From positions 1-13,681 of the forward strand of contig CAKOIS010000017.1 of the NCBI GenBank assembly GCA_934087065.1: 13,681 bases of DNA, read 5' to 3'. Within the stretch, counting starts at the first letter, position 1. Each line of letters opens with the position of its first letter. Position numbers and translations under genes: made by a program. Shown here in pieces: positions 6,313 to 13,561 of the stretch. A model generated the notes under the pieces. It was not told the DNA's origin. It ran no database searches and saw only the letters and a program-made list of their open reading frames with translations. Source of the stretch: an uncultured Bacilli bacterium. GTDB lineage: Bacteria; Bacillota_I; Bacilli_A; RF39; UBA660.

Positions 6313-8265
6313 TTAATCACTAGTACTTAATTCAAACATAGCATCTCTTAGTTCCATAGCGCGTTCAAAGTCTAACTCACTTGCTGCTTTCTTCATTTCT
6401 TTTTCTAAGTTTCTTATCAAACTTTCTTTATCTTTAGGACTAAGTTTAGTCTTTTTATTATCTTTAGAGGTTTCAAAATTACTAATGGTATCTCTTATTT
6501 CTTTAATTATAGTTTTAGGTACAATACCATGTTCTTTATTGTAAGCTTCTTGTACACTTCTTCTTCTTTTAGTTTCACTTATTGCTTCATTCATAGCGTC
6601 ACTATTTTTATCAGCATACATTATAACAAGACCATTTGCATTTCTTGCACATCTTCCAATAGTTTGTATAAGACTTCTTGTACTTCTTAAGAAACCTTGT
6701 TTATCAGCATCCATTATAGCAATTAAACTAACTTCTGGAATGTCTATACCTTCTCTTAATAGGTTAATTCCTACAACTACATCTATTACTCCTAAACGTA
6801 GATTTCTTATAATATTCATTCTTTCTAATGTTTTAATTTCGTTATGCAAATAAGTTACTTTAATACCAACTTCCTTTAAGTAATTTGTTAATTCTTCAGC
6901 CATTCTAATTGTTAAAGTAGTAATAAGTACTCTTTCATTCTTTTTAATTCTTTCGTTAATTTCACCAATTAAGTCATCTATTTGTCCTTCAGTTTTTCTA
7001 ACTTCAATGACTGGGTCAAGTAGTCCAGTTGGTCTTATTATTTGTTCAACGCATTTATTATTAACTAGTTCTAACTCATAATCTCCTGGAGTTGCACTTA
7101 CAAATATTGCTTGATTAATTTTACTTGTGAACTCATCAAACTTTAATGGTCTATTGTCTAACGCACTTGGAAGTCTAAAACCATAATCAACAAGTGTAGT
7201 TTTTCTCATTCTGTCACCATTATACATTCCTCTAACTTGTGGCAAAGTAACATGGCTTTCATCTACCACAAGTAAGTAATCGTCTGGAAAGAAATCCATC
7301 AAAGTTGTAGGGGTTTCGCCTTCTTTCCTAAGAGCCATATGTCTACTATAGTTTTCTATTCCATGGCAAAATCCAGTTTCCTTAAGCATTTCTATATCAT
7401 ACATAGTTCTTTGTTTAAGTCTTTCTTTTTCAACTAGTTTTCCTTCTTTATCTAATTCTTCTAGTCTAGTTTTTAACTCTCTTTCTATTCTTCTAATGGC
7501 TTCTTTTAGTTTTTCGTCTCCAACAACGAAATGGCTTGCTGGAAATAAACTAACGTTTTTCATATCTTTTAATATAACACCAGTTAATGTGTCAAACTCA
7601 CTTATTCTATCTACTTCGTCTCCAAATAATTCTATTCTAATACCGTTTTTTCTTTCATATACTGGAATTATTTCTATAGTGTCTCCATGCGCTCTAAAAG
7701 TACCACGTTTAAAATCAAGTGTACTTCTTTCATAAAGCATATCCACTAATTTAGTTAACAATTCATCTCTGTCAATAGTGTCTCCCACAGATAAAGAAAG
7801 CATTTTATTTTTGTATTCTTCTACTTCACCTATACCATATATACATGAGACACTTGCTACTACTATTACATCTCTTCTTTTAAGTAGACTACTAGTTGCA
7901 GCGTGTCTAAGCTCGTCTATCTCGTCGTTAATTGAAGAATCTTTTTCTATATATAAGTCTTTACTTGGCACATAAGCTTCTGGTTGGTAGTAGTCGTAAT
8001 ATGATACAAAGTACTCAACTCGGTTATCAGGAAACAATTCTTTTAATTCAGAATACAACTGTCCAGCAAGTGTTTTATTATGTGCAAGTACTAAAGTTGG
8101 TTTATTAGTTTCTTTTATAACATTTGCTATTGTAAAAGTTTTACCTGTTCCAGTAGCGCCTAGTAATACTTGATATTTTTTATTTTCATTAACACCACTC
8201 ACAAGTTCTTTTATAGCTTTTGGTTGGTCTCCACTTGGACTAAATTTACTAACTAAATTAAACAT
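6313..8265 (-). CDS. uvrB: Excinuclease ABC subunit B
   Basis: UvrB is the damage-verifying helicase-like subunit of nucleotide excision repair. UvrA loads it onto DNA, and it then recruits UvrC. The 650 residues match the family. Visible are Walker A GATGTGKT (36-43), the DNA-gripping beta-hairpin region YYDYYQPEAY (89-98), the Walker B motif VVDESH (333-338), SATPGDYE (helicase motif III region), the C-terminal helicase motifs GINLLREGIDIPEV and QTIGRCARN, and a final UVR domain (about 615-648, ELDFERAMELRD) that binds UvrC. The ATG follows GGAGGA with 5 bases of spacing. No uvrA or uvrC lies next to it. A GC-rich palindrome in the upstream promoter region suggests regulation by a repressor, perhaps in the DNA-damage response. 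Confidence 0.98.
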   Translation of the reverse strand: MFNLVSKFSPSGDQPKAIKELVSGVNENKKYQVLLGATGTGKTFTIANVIKETNKPTLVLAHNKTLAGQLYSELKELFPDNRVEYFVSYYDYYQPEAYVPSKDLYIEKDSSINDEIDELRHAATSSLLKRRDVIVVASVSCIYGIGEVEEYKNKMLSLSVGDTIDRDELLTKLVDMLYERSTLDFKRGTFRAHGDTIEIIPVYERKNGIRIELFGDEVDRISEFDTLTGVILKDMKNVSLFPASHFVVGDEKLKEAIRRIERELKTRLEELDKEGKLVEKERLKQRTMYDIEMLKETGFCHGIENYSRHMALRKEGETPTTLMDFFPDDYLLVVDESHVTLPQVRGMYNGDRMRKTTLVDYGFRLPSALDNRPLKFDEFTSKINQAIFVSATPGDYELELVNNKCVEQIIRPTGLLDPVIEVRKTEGQIDDLIGEINERIKKNERVLITTLTIRMAEELTNYLKEVGIKVTYLHNEIKTLERMNIIRNLRLGVIDVVVGINLLREGIDIPEVSLIAIMDADKQGFLRSTRSLIQTIGRCARNANGLVIMYADKNSDAMNEAISETKRRRSVQEAYNKEHGIVPKTIIKEIRDTISNFETSKDNKKTKLSPKDKESLIRNLEKEMKKAASELDFERAMELRDAMFELSTSD

Positions 8266-8309
8266 AACATTCCTCCATACATTTTATAATTCTTTATTTT
8301 TTCTATTTA

Positions 8310-8340
8310 GTTATAATTCGGTCAGCATGCCGACCAAATT
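8310..8340 (-). promoter_or_regulatory. uvrB promoter candidate with embedded palindrome (possible operator)
   Basis: A 26-base dyad (8315-8340) centres on GCATGC, with arms AATTCGGTCAGCA and TGCCGACCAAATT (two mismatched pairs). On the minus strand TTGGTC (8332-8337), 16 bases, TATAAC (8310-8315) could be the promoter, so the dyad fills the region from -35 to -10. No T-run follows it on either strand, so it is not a terminator. It does not resemble the usual Firmicutes LexA box (GAAC-N4-GTTC). Confidence 0.5.
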
Positions 8341-8450
8341 AAATAATAAGTTTAGCTACATAATAACAATTACATTCTTTATGATTAAACAAAATATTAA
8401 TTTTATTCTTTCACTTAAGAATTAATACACATAGTATTCTACCATTAAGT

Positions 8451-8479
8451 AAAAAAAAATACAAGCAAACACGCTTATA
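8451..8479 (-). terminator. Rho-independent terminator after the DUF1003 / hypothetical pair
   Basis: On the minus strand TATAAGC (8473-8479), loop GTGTTT, GCTTGTA (8460-8466), then T9. The stem overlaps the stop codon of the upstream gene. Confidence 0.85.
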
Positions 8480-9365
8480 TTATTCTATTTATTTCCATAT
8501 CTGAATCTGTTGGGACCATATTAATAAAGTTAAATAAGTCATTTACAAATTCTTCCTTGGTAGTCACAAACATACCATTAGCCCCACTAAAAATATCAGC
8601 ATCCTCACTAATTTTATTTATTCCTTTTAACTTATTAATCATATTTATATTACATAACTTTGGTATATGATACCTTACAGTAATATCACTTCTATTAACA
8701 TCTATTTCAATACTAAGTGCATGACCTAAATCTCTTATCATCATAAGTATTTTATTACTTTTATCAAAACTTACAATATCCGTATACCCAACATTACTAT
8801 CAGTTGGAAACATATTATATATAATCTCACTCATTTGTGTCTTAGTTCCATATAAAGTAATTGGATAATCATACTTTGTCATTTTAGAAGCAACTTTAGG
8901 TAAACTTTCTAAAATATTCTCATTATTAAGTATATAAGAATGAATCGCGTGAAGTATTTCGTTTAAACTTGTACATTTATCAAGTAAATTAACTAAAGAC
9001 ATATTACTATACCCTACACTATTTGCTTTTATATAATCAATTGTTTCACTTCTCATGTTAGAAAAACATATTTTATATAAATGTTCTAATCTATTAATAC
9101 TTACATTTCCAATAGTTATATTTTCTTTTAGCACATTAAATATAGTATCTACTTTATCTAATGCATACTCTAAATCTAAATCTTTTAATATAGATGTGAC
9201 TTCAACTTCAATATCTTTAATTCCATCATATAAAAGATCATAATATTTAATTAGACTTTCTTCATTATAAGAATACTCTTCTTTAGGAGCTAAATCTAAT
9301 AATTGTTTTTTTATTCTAGCATCAAATGCAAAAAAATGCTCTAATTTTATTTCTATATCATTCAT
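8475..9365 (-). CDS. Hypothetical cytoplasmic protein, unrecognised
   Basis: A 296-residue acidic, mostly helical protein without signal peptide or membrane segment. The first half (to about 150) is rich in predicted helices. The second half has a mixed pattern with short strands (about 165-245, including YPITLYG, IVSFDKSNKILMMI and ITVRYHIP), ending in a helix. I recognise no catalytic motif or family. The start is placed at ATG 9365, because the in-frame ATG at 9374 directly abuts the GGAGG ribosome binding site and would be too close. The gene overlaps the stop of the DUF1003 gene by 8 bases and shares its transcript, which suggests a joint role, perhaps at the membrane. A strong terminator ends the unit. 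Confidence 0.75.
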   Translation of the reverse strand: MNDIEIKLEHFFAFDARIKKQLLDLAPKEEYSYNEESLIKYYDLLYDGIKDIEVEVTSILKDLDLEYALDKVDTIFNVLKENITIGNVSINRLEHLYKICFSNMRSETIDYIKANSVGYSNMSLVNLLDKCTSLNEILHAIHSYILNNENILESLPKVASKMTKYDYPITLYGTKTQMSEIIYNMFPTDSNVGYTDIVSFDKSNKILMMIRDLGHALSIEIDVNRSDITVRYHIPKLCNINMINKLKGINKISEDADIFSGANGMFVTTKEEFVNDLFNFINMVPTDSDMEINRII

Positions 9366-9861
9366 TTTTATCATCCTCCAGTTTATTTAATATCTTCTTT
9401 TGATTTTTAAGTATAGTATCCATTTTATCATGTAAGTCTTCTAGTATCAATTCACTTTTTAAGTCAGTCTTATAATCATTCTTACTTCTCATACTATCTT
9501 TTTTAGCACTTCTATTTTGACTCATCATAATTACAGGGGCTTGTAAAGCTGCGATACAACTAAGTAGTAAGTTTAAAAATACGAATGGGTATGGGTCTAA
9601 ATTAACAAATACGCAAACATTTAAAAGTACCCATATAACTAAGAATAAACTAAAACCAATAATAAAGCTCCAAGAGCCTGCAATTTCAGTTAGTTTATCT
9701 GCTACTTTATCACCAAACTTTTCACTATCTTTATCTGCCTTATCAACATCCATTGCAATTGACTTATCAACCAAAAGGTCAATTAATTCATCTTCATCTT
9801 CTGTATTTATATTCTGATTTAAAAGCATCCTCACTATTTCTTTTTTTCTATTTTTATCCAT
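9358..9861 (-). CDS. DUF1003 family membrane protein
   Basis: A 167-residue protein of the DUF1003 family, whose function is not established. An acidic N-terminal helix region (to about 45) leads into FGDKVADKLTEIAGSWSFII. Two membrane segments follow (about 60-78 and 87-107) around the family motif LDPYPFVFLNLLLSCIAALQAPVIMMSQNR, and a charged coiled-coil-like C-terminus (about 118-165) ends the protein. It probably sits in the cytoplasmic membrane with both ends inside. The start is ATG 9861, which has GAGGTGAT upstream; the in-frame GTG at 9868-9870 is part of that ribosome binding site. Its last bases overlap the next gene. An imperfect TATAAT-containing promoter may lie just upstream. 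Confidence 0.88.
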   Translation of the reverse strand: MDKNRKKEIVRMLLNQNINTEDEDELIDLLVDKSIAMDVDKADKDSEKFGDKVADKLTEIAGSWSFIIGFSLFLVIWVLLNVCVFVNLDPYPFVFLNLLLSCIAALQAPVIMMSQNRSAKKDSMRSKNDYKTDLKSELILEDLHDKMDTILKNQKKILNKLEDDKNE

Positions 9862-9906
9862 ACATATCACCTCTTTTAATATTATTATATTTGTTATATT
9901 TTGTAA

Positions 9907-9955
9907 ACAAAAAAAAGAAAATATTACACTTTATTTACATATTCTTTAATTTTAA
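9907..9955 (-). terminator. Weak terminator candidate after folD
   Basis: On the minus strand an AAAGAATAT ... ATATTTTCT imperfect stem is followed by a run of eight T. The stem is AT-only and bulged, and it overlaps the end of folD. Confidence 0.35.
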
Positions 9956-10765
9956 AGTTTTATAAACGTTCTCATATAACTCATAAACTGTCATCTGTCC
10001 AACACCACCAGGTACTGGTGTGATATAAGAACATTTTTCTTTTAACTCCTCAAATGATGCGTCTCCAACTAGTTTTCCATTAACCCTGTTAATTCCAACA
10101 TCAATTACAACTGCACCCTCTTTAACCATATCACTTGTCAAAAAGTTAGGTACACCTATTGCAATTACAATTATATCAGCATTCCTAGTTATCTCACTAA
10201 GATTTTCTGTTTTAGAATGACACATTGTAACAGTAGCATTTCTATTATTAAGTAACATACTAACAGGTTTTCCTACTAATAAACTTCTTCCAATTACCAC
10301 AGCATTCTTTCCACTTACATTAATATTATAATAGTCAAGCATATCAATTATCCCACTAGATGTACAACTAACTAATGTATCCATATTTTGAAATAGTTTA
10401 CCAGTATTTAAAATAGTTAGTCCATCAACATCTTTATTGACATCAATAGAATTAACTACTCTAGTTTCATTAATGTGTTTAGGTAAAGGTAACTGGACAA
10501 TTATTCCGTTTACTAGCTTATCCATATTATATTCATTAATAACACTAATTAACTCACTCTCAGTCACATCACTTGGTAAAAGCCTACTAATAAAGTTTAC
10601 ACCTAGTTCTTTAGCAAGACGCTCTTTTTGTTTAACGTACACCCCACTTGCCTCATCACTTCCCACTTTAACAACAACCAAAGTTAACTTTTTATCTAAC
10701 GCATCAATTCTCACTTTCAAATCCTTTAATTTATCTTCTCTTACTTTCTTTCCATCAATTATCAT
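9935..10765 (-). CDS. folD: Methylene-THF dehydrogenase / methenyl-THF cyclohydrolase
   Basis: FolD interconverts 5,10-methylene-, 5,10-methenyl- and 10-formyl-tetrahydrofolate in the cytoplasm, using NADP(H) or NAD(H), for purine and formyl-Met synthesis. The 276 residues fit the family (about 285). Catalytic Tyr43 and Lys47 (YVKQK) correspond to Tyr50 and Lys54 of the E. coli enzyme. Also present are GIIVQLPLPKHI, the KDVDGLT substrate-binding loop, the Rossmann segment VVIGRSLLVGKPV, and PVPGGVGQMT near the C-terminus, where most family members have PGGVGPMT. The ATG follows AGGAGGG at good spacing. It lies 58 bases after the reverse transcriptase gene but has its own promoter, so it is probably only accidentally downstream of the retroelement. 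Confidence 0.96.
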   Translation of the reverse strand: MIIDGKKVREDKLKDLKVRIDALDKKLTLVVVKVGSDEASGVYVKQKERLAKELGVNFISRLLPSDVTESELISVINEYNMDKLVNGIIVQLPLPKHINETRVVNSIDVNKDVDGLTILNTGKLFQNMDTLVSCTSSGIIDMLDYYNINVSGKNAVVIGRSLLVGKPVSMLLNNRNATVTMCHSKTENLSEITRNADIIVIAIGVPNFLTSDMVKEGAVVIDVGINRVNGKLVGDASFEELKEKCSYITPVPGGVGQMTVYELYENVYKTLKLKNM

Positions 10766-10783
10766 TTCATACCCTCCTAAACT

Positions 10784-10812
10784 ATAATATCACATTCCCA
10801 AGAAAAAGGCAA
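10784..10812 (-). promoter_or_regulatory. folD promoter
   Basis: On the minus strand TTGCCT (10807-10812), 17 bases, TATTAT (10784-10789), with TG one base before the -10. It lies in the short gap between the reverse transcriptase stop and folD, which separates folD expression from the retroelement. Confidence 0.6.
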
Positions 10813-10823
10813 ATTTACATTTA

Positions 10824-11939
10824 CTATTCACTTAAATACTTATCTCTAACACTAGTATTACACATGATAAAATACCCTTTATAACTAGCATAACTCTTAT
10901 TATACATATCTATATCATACACTCTCAAACACTTAAGTTTCTTTTTCACTCTTTTAATAGTATCACTTCTATACCTAATAACCATACCTTTACTTACTTT
11001 AAAATTATAACCTAAAAAGTTTATCCCTTCTTTTAATTTATAAATACCACTTTTCTTATTAACTACCAAATCAAAAGAACTAATATACTCACTTACTTTT
11101 CTAAAAAAACTCTTTAACTTTTCTTTATCCGTATCCATTATAACTAAATCATCCATATACCTAATATAATACTTACACCCAAGACCTTCTTTAATAAAAT
11201 GATCTACCTTATTTAAATAAAAAACAGCAAGTATTTGACTACTGTAGTTACCTATGGGTAAGCCATACCCACTTTTATATGTAGGAATACTATCAAGTTC
11301 ACCATATAACTTTTTCTTTTCAAACTCACTAATATTTTTCTTACTCACTCTAAACTTTTCACTACTAACTACTCTTCTAATATCATTATTAACATATTCT
11401 AAATTAGTACTATCTAAAATATAAGAAAGAAAACTAATTACCTCTTTATCCTTAATCTTCTCTTTAACCATATCTAAAAGTATTTCATGATTAATATTAT
11501 AAAAATACTTACTAATATCTATCTTTAAAACATAAATATCCTTACTCTTATACATTAACTTATTAATGTACTTAATAAACAAATTATAAGCTTCCTTACT
11601 CCCTTTATCCTTTCTAGTAGCAACATTCATACTTACTAAACTATTTTCTAAACAACCTAGACACAACTTTGTAAACAAATGATTTACTATCTTATCACTC
11701 ATCTTTTCACTCATAATAAGCCTATACTTAGGCTCTTTTATAAGAAAAATACGGTACCTACCGAAAGAATAACACCTATTATTTAACTGCCATAATATGT
11801 CTAGAAGATTCTGATTAAGATTCAAACTATAATTAATAACTTCCTTTTTATTCTTAGTACTACACCTTAATTTCTTATAAACATCTTTTACTTCATTAAA
11901 ACTAATCATACTCTGATACATATTAGACTTTCTCTTCAT
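10824..11939 (-). CDS. DGR reverse transcriptase
   Basis: This enzyme copies TR RNA into adenine-mutagenised cDNA together with Avd. Its 371 residues form an RT with a short thumb and no extra nuclease, maturase or integrase domain. Motifs in order: the N-terminal fingers PKYRLIMSEKMSDKIVNHL (about 70-88), motif A LKIDISKYF with Asp141, motif B/4 GLPIGNYSSQ (226-235), the catalytic box YMDD (261-264, Asp263 and Asp264), then GINFLGYNF (305-313) and thumb helices. The Gln of the SSQ in motif 4, where most RTs have SP, is the hallmark associated with DGR enzymes and their selective infidelity. The gene overlaps avd by 17 bases and its ATG has GGAG 5 bases upstream. No clear terminator follows. 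A retron or group II intron RT is much less likely given Avd and the TR. Confidence 0.93.
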   Translation of the reverse strand: MKRKSNMYQSMISFNEVKDVYKKLRCSTKNKKEVINYSLNLNQNLLDILWQLNNRCYSFGRYRIFLIKEPKYRLIMSEKMSDKIVNHLFTKLCLGCLENSLVSMNVATRKDKGSKEAYNLFIKYINKLMYKSKDIYVLKIDISKYFYNINHEILLDMVKEKIKDKEVISFLSYILDSTNLEYVNNDIRRVVSSEKFRVSKKNISEFEKKKLYGELDSIPTYKSGYGLPIGNYSSQILAVFYLNKVDHFIKEGLGCKYYIRYMDDLVIMDTDKEKLKSFFRKVSEYISSFDLVVNKKSGIYKLKEGINFLGYNFKVSKGMVIRYRSDTIKRVKKKLKCLRVYDIDMYNKSYASYKGYFIMCNTSVRDKYLSE

Positions 11940-12267
11940 TATTACTCCAACTAATAGTCATTTTTCTAATCTCATTTATAGCATTAACAAAACTATTAAA
12001 CCTATTCTTCTTAACAATCTTTTTATCAAGTGCTTCTCCTATATAAAAATCAAGTAACATTACATTAACTAACATTTCATTTTGATATTTACTTCTAATA
12101 TTACCCTTATTAACATTAGCTCTGATGCAGTTTTCTAAAAGACTATATAAATTATCTTGTAGTTTAATCTTAATACTAGTGTGTACTTTACTAAAAGTAT
12201 TAAATACATACTTATCGCTATAACCAAGTAACCACTTAACCTTATTTAAAATAATAAAATCATCCAT
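11923..12267 (-). CDS. avd: Avd-like four-helix bundle accessory protein of the DGR
   Basis: The 114-residue basic helical protein (excess Lys/Arg) fits the Avd / 23S-intervening-sequence four-helix bundle family. Helices lie near 3-28, 30-50, 57-85 and 88-107, and the last one carries the family-like FNSFVNAINEIRKMTISW ending (compare the common ...EIGRMLGGW). Avd forms a barrel-shaped homopentamer that binds the RT and the TR-containing RNA and is needed for mutagenic retrohoming. The ATG has AGGAG 6 bases upstream. The gene overlaps the upstream gene by 8 bases and the RT gene by 17, so Avd and RT are translationally coupled. The symbol is by homology of position and fold, not by close identity. 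Confidence 0.85.
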   Translation of the reverse strand: MDDFIILNKVKWLLGYSDKYVFNTFSKVHTSIKIKLQDNLYSLLENCIRANVNKGNIRSKYQNEMLVNVMLLDFYIGEALDKKIVKKNRFNSFVNAINEIRKMTISWSNNEEKV

Positions 12268-12616
12268 AAAATTCTCCTAAATACTCTTTAATAAAAACAT
12301 AAGCCCCTATATCATTTTCAAGTATTACCTTTATCATATCAGATAACTCACTAATTAGTTTTTCCTTATTATATCTAAAAAAATAATTCTCCAAAAAAAT
12401 GGCATAATTTTCTCCATAATTATAATACATATTATTAACATATAAGCTAACTCCCCTATCATGCATTTTTTTCATTAACCATTTTAACCTAACTTCAGGT
12501 ATTCTAATAAAAAAGTCTTTTATTTCAATATGAGTAATCTCACTTAATACACAAGCATCATTCCCAGTAGATATATAACTTCTATTATCTTTCTTTAAAT
12601 GTACAGCTTCCATCAT
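12260..12616 (-). CDS. Small paralogue of the MutS-domain-I-like DGR protein
   Basis: This 118-residue protein is related to the product of the gene just upstream. The shared pattern is D(N/K)R ... (N/D)DA ... IT ... (V)S(L/V)YV(N/D)(N/D)M ... (Y/F)GE(N/D)Y(A/S)I(F/Y)L, followed by a helix-rich tail with matching spacing (AYVFIKEYL against AYYRIKDAL). Compared with its neighbour it lacks the F-Y pair at the position of the mismatch-wedging Phe of MutS (it reads SYIS) and lost two residues there. The ATG at 12616 has AGGAG 9 bases upstream and overlaps the previous stop as ATGA; a second ATG follows directly. Alone it would not be recognised as MutS-like. Its place inside the coupled DGR operon argues for a retroelement role, perhaps as a heteromeric partner. 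Confidence 0.75.
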   Translation of the reverse strand: MMEAVHLKKDNRSYISTGNDACVLSEITHIEIKDFFIRIPEVRLKWLMKKMHDRGVSLYVNNMYYNYGENYAIFLENYFFRYNKEKLISELSDMIKVILENDIGAYVFIKEYLGEFYG

Positions 12617-13014
12617 ATGCTTTTACTCCTTATATCATCAAGTGCATCTTTAATCCTATAATAAGCATCTCCATCATTATAAACTAAAGTTCTAACTCTA
12701 TTACATAATTCTTCTACTAAATCTTCCACACTTTGTTTATCGCTATATAAATTTAAGTATATTGAATAATCTTCTCCAAAAGAGAATAACATATCATCTA
12801 CATACACACTTACATGATGTGTACTTAACATACTAACAACTTTCTCTAAATTCTTAATTGGAAAACCTACTTGATTATTATTAATATTATAACCAGTAAT
12901 TACATTTACTACTTTCGCGTCATCCCCAAACGCATTATAAAATATCCCCCTTTTGTCAAGAATAACAGTATTCTTATACTTTCTTTTTAAAGCATTAATT
13001 TCAATAAAATTCAT
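12613..13014 (-). CDS. MutS domain-I-like accessory protein of the DGR
   Basis: A 133-residue protein whose first 75 residues follow the mismatch-recognition domain of MutS. LKRKYKNTVILDKRGIFYNAFGDDAKVV corresponds to the MutS segment of type KxxYPDxILLFRxGDFYExFxxDAxxx, and a VGFPIKNLEKVVSMLSTHHVSVYV strand-helix-strand follows (MutS: AGIPHHxLxxYLxKLVxxGYKVAI). The wedge Phe is kept (F-Y) but the partner Glu of the F-x-E motif is Asn. All other MutS domains, including the ATPase, are absent. The tail (about 90-133) is helical. The start is ATG 13014 with AAGGAGAGG upstream; an in-frame TTG at 13032 precedes the ribosome binding site. It is first in the operon, directly after an extended -10 promoter. 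MutS-like accessory ORFs have, as I recall, been noted in DGR surveys, with function unknown. Confidence 0.78.
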   Translation of the reverse strand: MNFIEINALKRKYKNTVILDKRGIFYNAFGDDAKVVNVITGYNINNNQVGFPIKNLEKVVSMLSTHHVSVYVDDMLFSFGEDYSIYLNLYSDKQSVEDLVEELCNRVRTLVYNDGDAYYRIKDALDDIRSKSI

Positions 13015-13062
13015 AATTACCTCTCCTTCCAAACTTACTAAAATTAAATATTTTCTAAGTAT

Positions 13063-13071
13063 ATTATAACA
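13063..13071 (-). promoter_or_regulatory. Extended -10 promoter of the DGR protein operon
   Basis: TGT-TATAAT on the minus strand directly abuts the T-run of the preceding terminator. The -35 region is poor, as allowed for extended -10 promoters. Transcription would begin near 13056, about 40 bases before the ATG at 13014, so the protein operon can be made separately from the TR RNA. Confidence 0.6.
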
Positions 13072-13113
13072 AAAAAGCAGTATAAAAAATCATTAATTGA
13101 TTTTAAATACTGC
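13071..13113 (-). terminator. Rho-independent terminator of the TR RNA
   Basis: On the minus strand a long stem (GCAGTAT/ATACTGC outside, AAAATCA/TGATTTT inside, 13077-13113) is followed by six T. It separates the TR transcript from the accessory protein genes. Confidence 0.85.
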
Positions 13114-13221
13114 TAATCAATTATAAATACCTAAGTCCGTTATTTACTCTGTTTCAGTTTTCCTACTAAAGAGTAAGGACTGACATTTATTGTATTCAAG
13201 TTAAGCATTGCTTAACTTAGG
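13114..13221 (-). ncRNA. Structured spacer RNA downstream of the TR
   Basis: The segment folds as a branched junction. CCTAAG/CTTAGG (13216-13221 with 13130-13135) closes a helix. A 9-bp hairpin AAGTTAAGC-ATT-GCTTAACTT (13198-13218) partly competes with it. A long arm joins AGTCC-TTACTCT to AGAGTAA-GGACT (13134-13150 with 13170-13181) with an inner bulged stem. In the Bordetella phage DGR the RNA following the TR (sp) is bound by RT-Avd and primes cDNA synthesis. This segment has the right position, between TR and terminator. Function is inferred from place and structure. Confidence 0.55.
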
Positions 13222-13339
13222 AAATAAACTTGTTTCTCTATATCTAAGTCTACCATAACTTTTATTATGACTTTTCTTTTAAATTTAAACTCATTAACGA
13301 AATAATTTTTACAATACATTTCAAGTTTAAACTCTAGAG

Positions 13340-13500
13340 AAATTGCCGGACGCACACCGTTCGTGTTGTTGACGTTGTTGTTGTTCAAGTTGCCAGGGTT
13401 GGACGAACCGTTCACGTTGAACACGTTAGCGTTGCTGCCATTCCAATTGTTAGGAGACAACAACCAAGAACGAAAATCTAAGGCTGGCCGTAACTCATAT
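13340..13500 (-). other. DGR template repeat (TR)
   Basis: Read on the minus strand, the core 13451-13359 holds 31 codons, of which 16 are Asn (14 AAC, 2 AAT). Almost all its adenines lie at the first two positions of these codons; the other bases are G/C/T-rich, so the segment stands out as GC-rich in AT-rich surroundings. The virtual peptide runs from SWLLSPNNWNG to NNTNGVRPAISL, like the C-terminal variable region of C-type-lectin/FGE-like or DUF6273-type DGR targets. Adenine mutagenesis of AAC/AAT reaches many residues but no stop codon. An ORF of 118 codons spans it (13212-13568), but it has no ribosome binding site and no target-protein body, so this is the template and not a gene. The exact TR ends need the matching VR. 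Confidence 0.85.
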
Positions 13501-13513
13501 AGTTCATTCCCTA

Positions 13514-13539
13514 TATCAAAAGTGTAATCACACTTGATA
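13514..13539. repeat. Inverted repeat upstream of the TR
   Basis: TATCA...AGTGT and ACACT...TGATA arms enclose a 4-base loop. The inner AAGTGT/ACACTT is perfect and there is a 2-base bulge. It lies just 5' of the TR in the direction of transcription and is one of a series of hairpins up to the right edge. Confidence 0.5.
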
Positions 13540-13561
13540 CCAAATTTTACATTTTTTGACA

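Larger units (their letters stand above)
10824..13500 (-). mobile_element. Diversity-generating retroelement (TR, accessory genes, Avd, RT)
   Basis: All parts of a DGR except the target gene are contiguous and in one direction: an adenine-rich template repeat with a GVRPA end, a structured RNA with terminator, two small MutS-domain-I-like genes, an Avd-like gene and a DGR-type reverse transcriptase. DGRs copy TR RNA into cDNA with errors at adenines and use it to replace the variable repeat of a target gene, usually a C-type-lectin-fold protein. No integrase, transposase or phage gene is visible, and the left neighbour is folD, so the element looks like a resident chromosomal one. The variable repeat is not inside the window. 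Confidence 0.9.

Noticed and set aside
8315..8340. Palindrome before uvrB as a terminator
   Set aside because: No T-run follows on either strand, and it coincides with -35/-10-like sequences of uvrB.
10824..11939. Retron or group II intron reverse transcriptase
   Set aside because: No maturase or intron structure and no msr/msd-like RNA next to it; motif 4 has SSQ, and Avd and TR are present.
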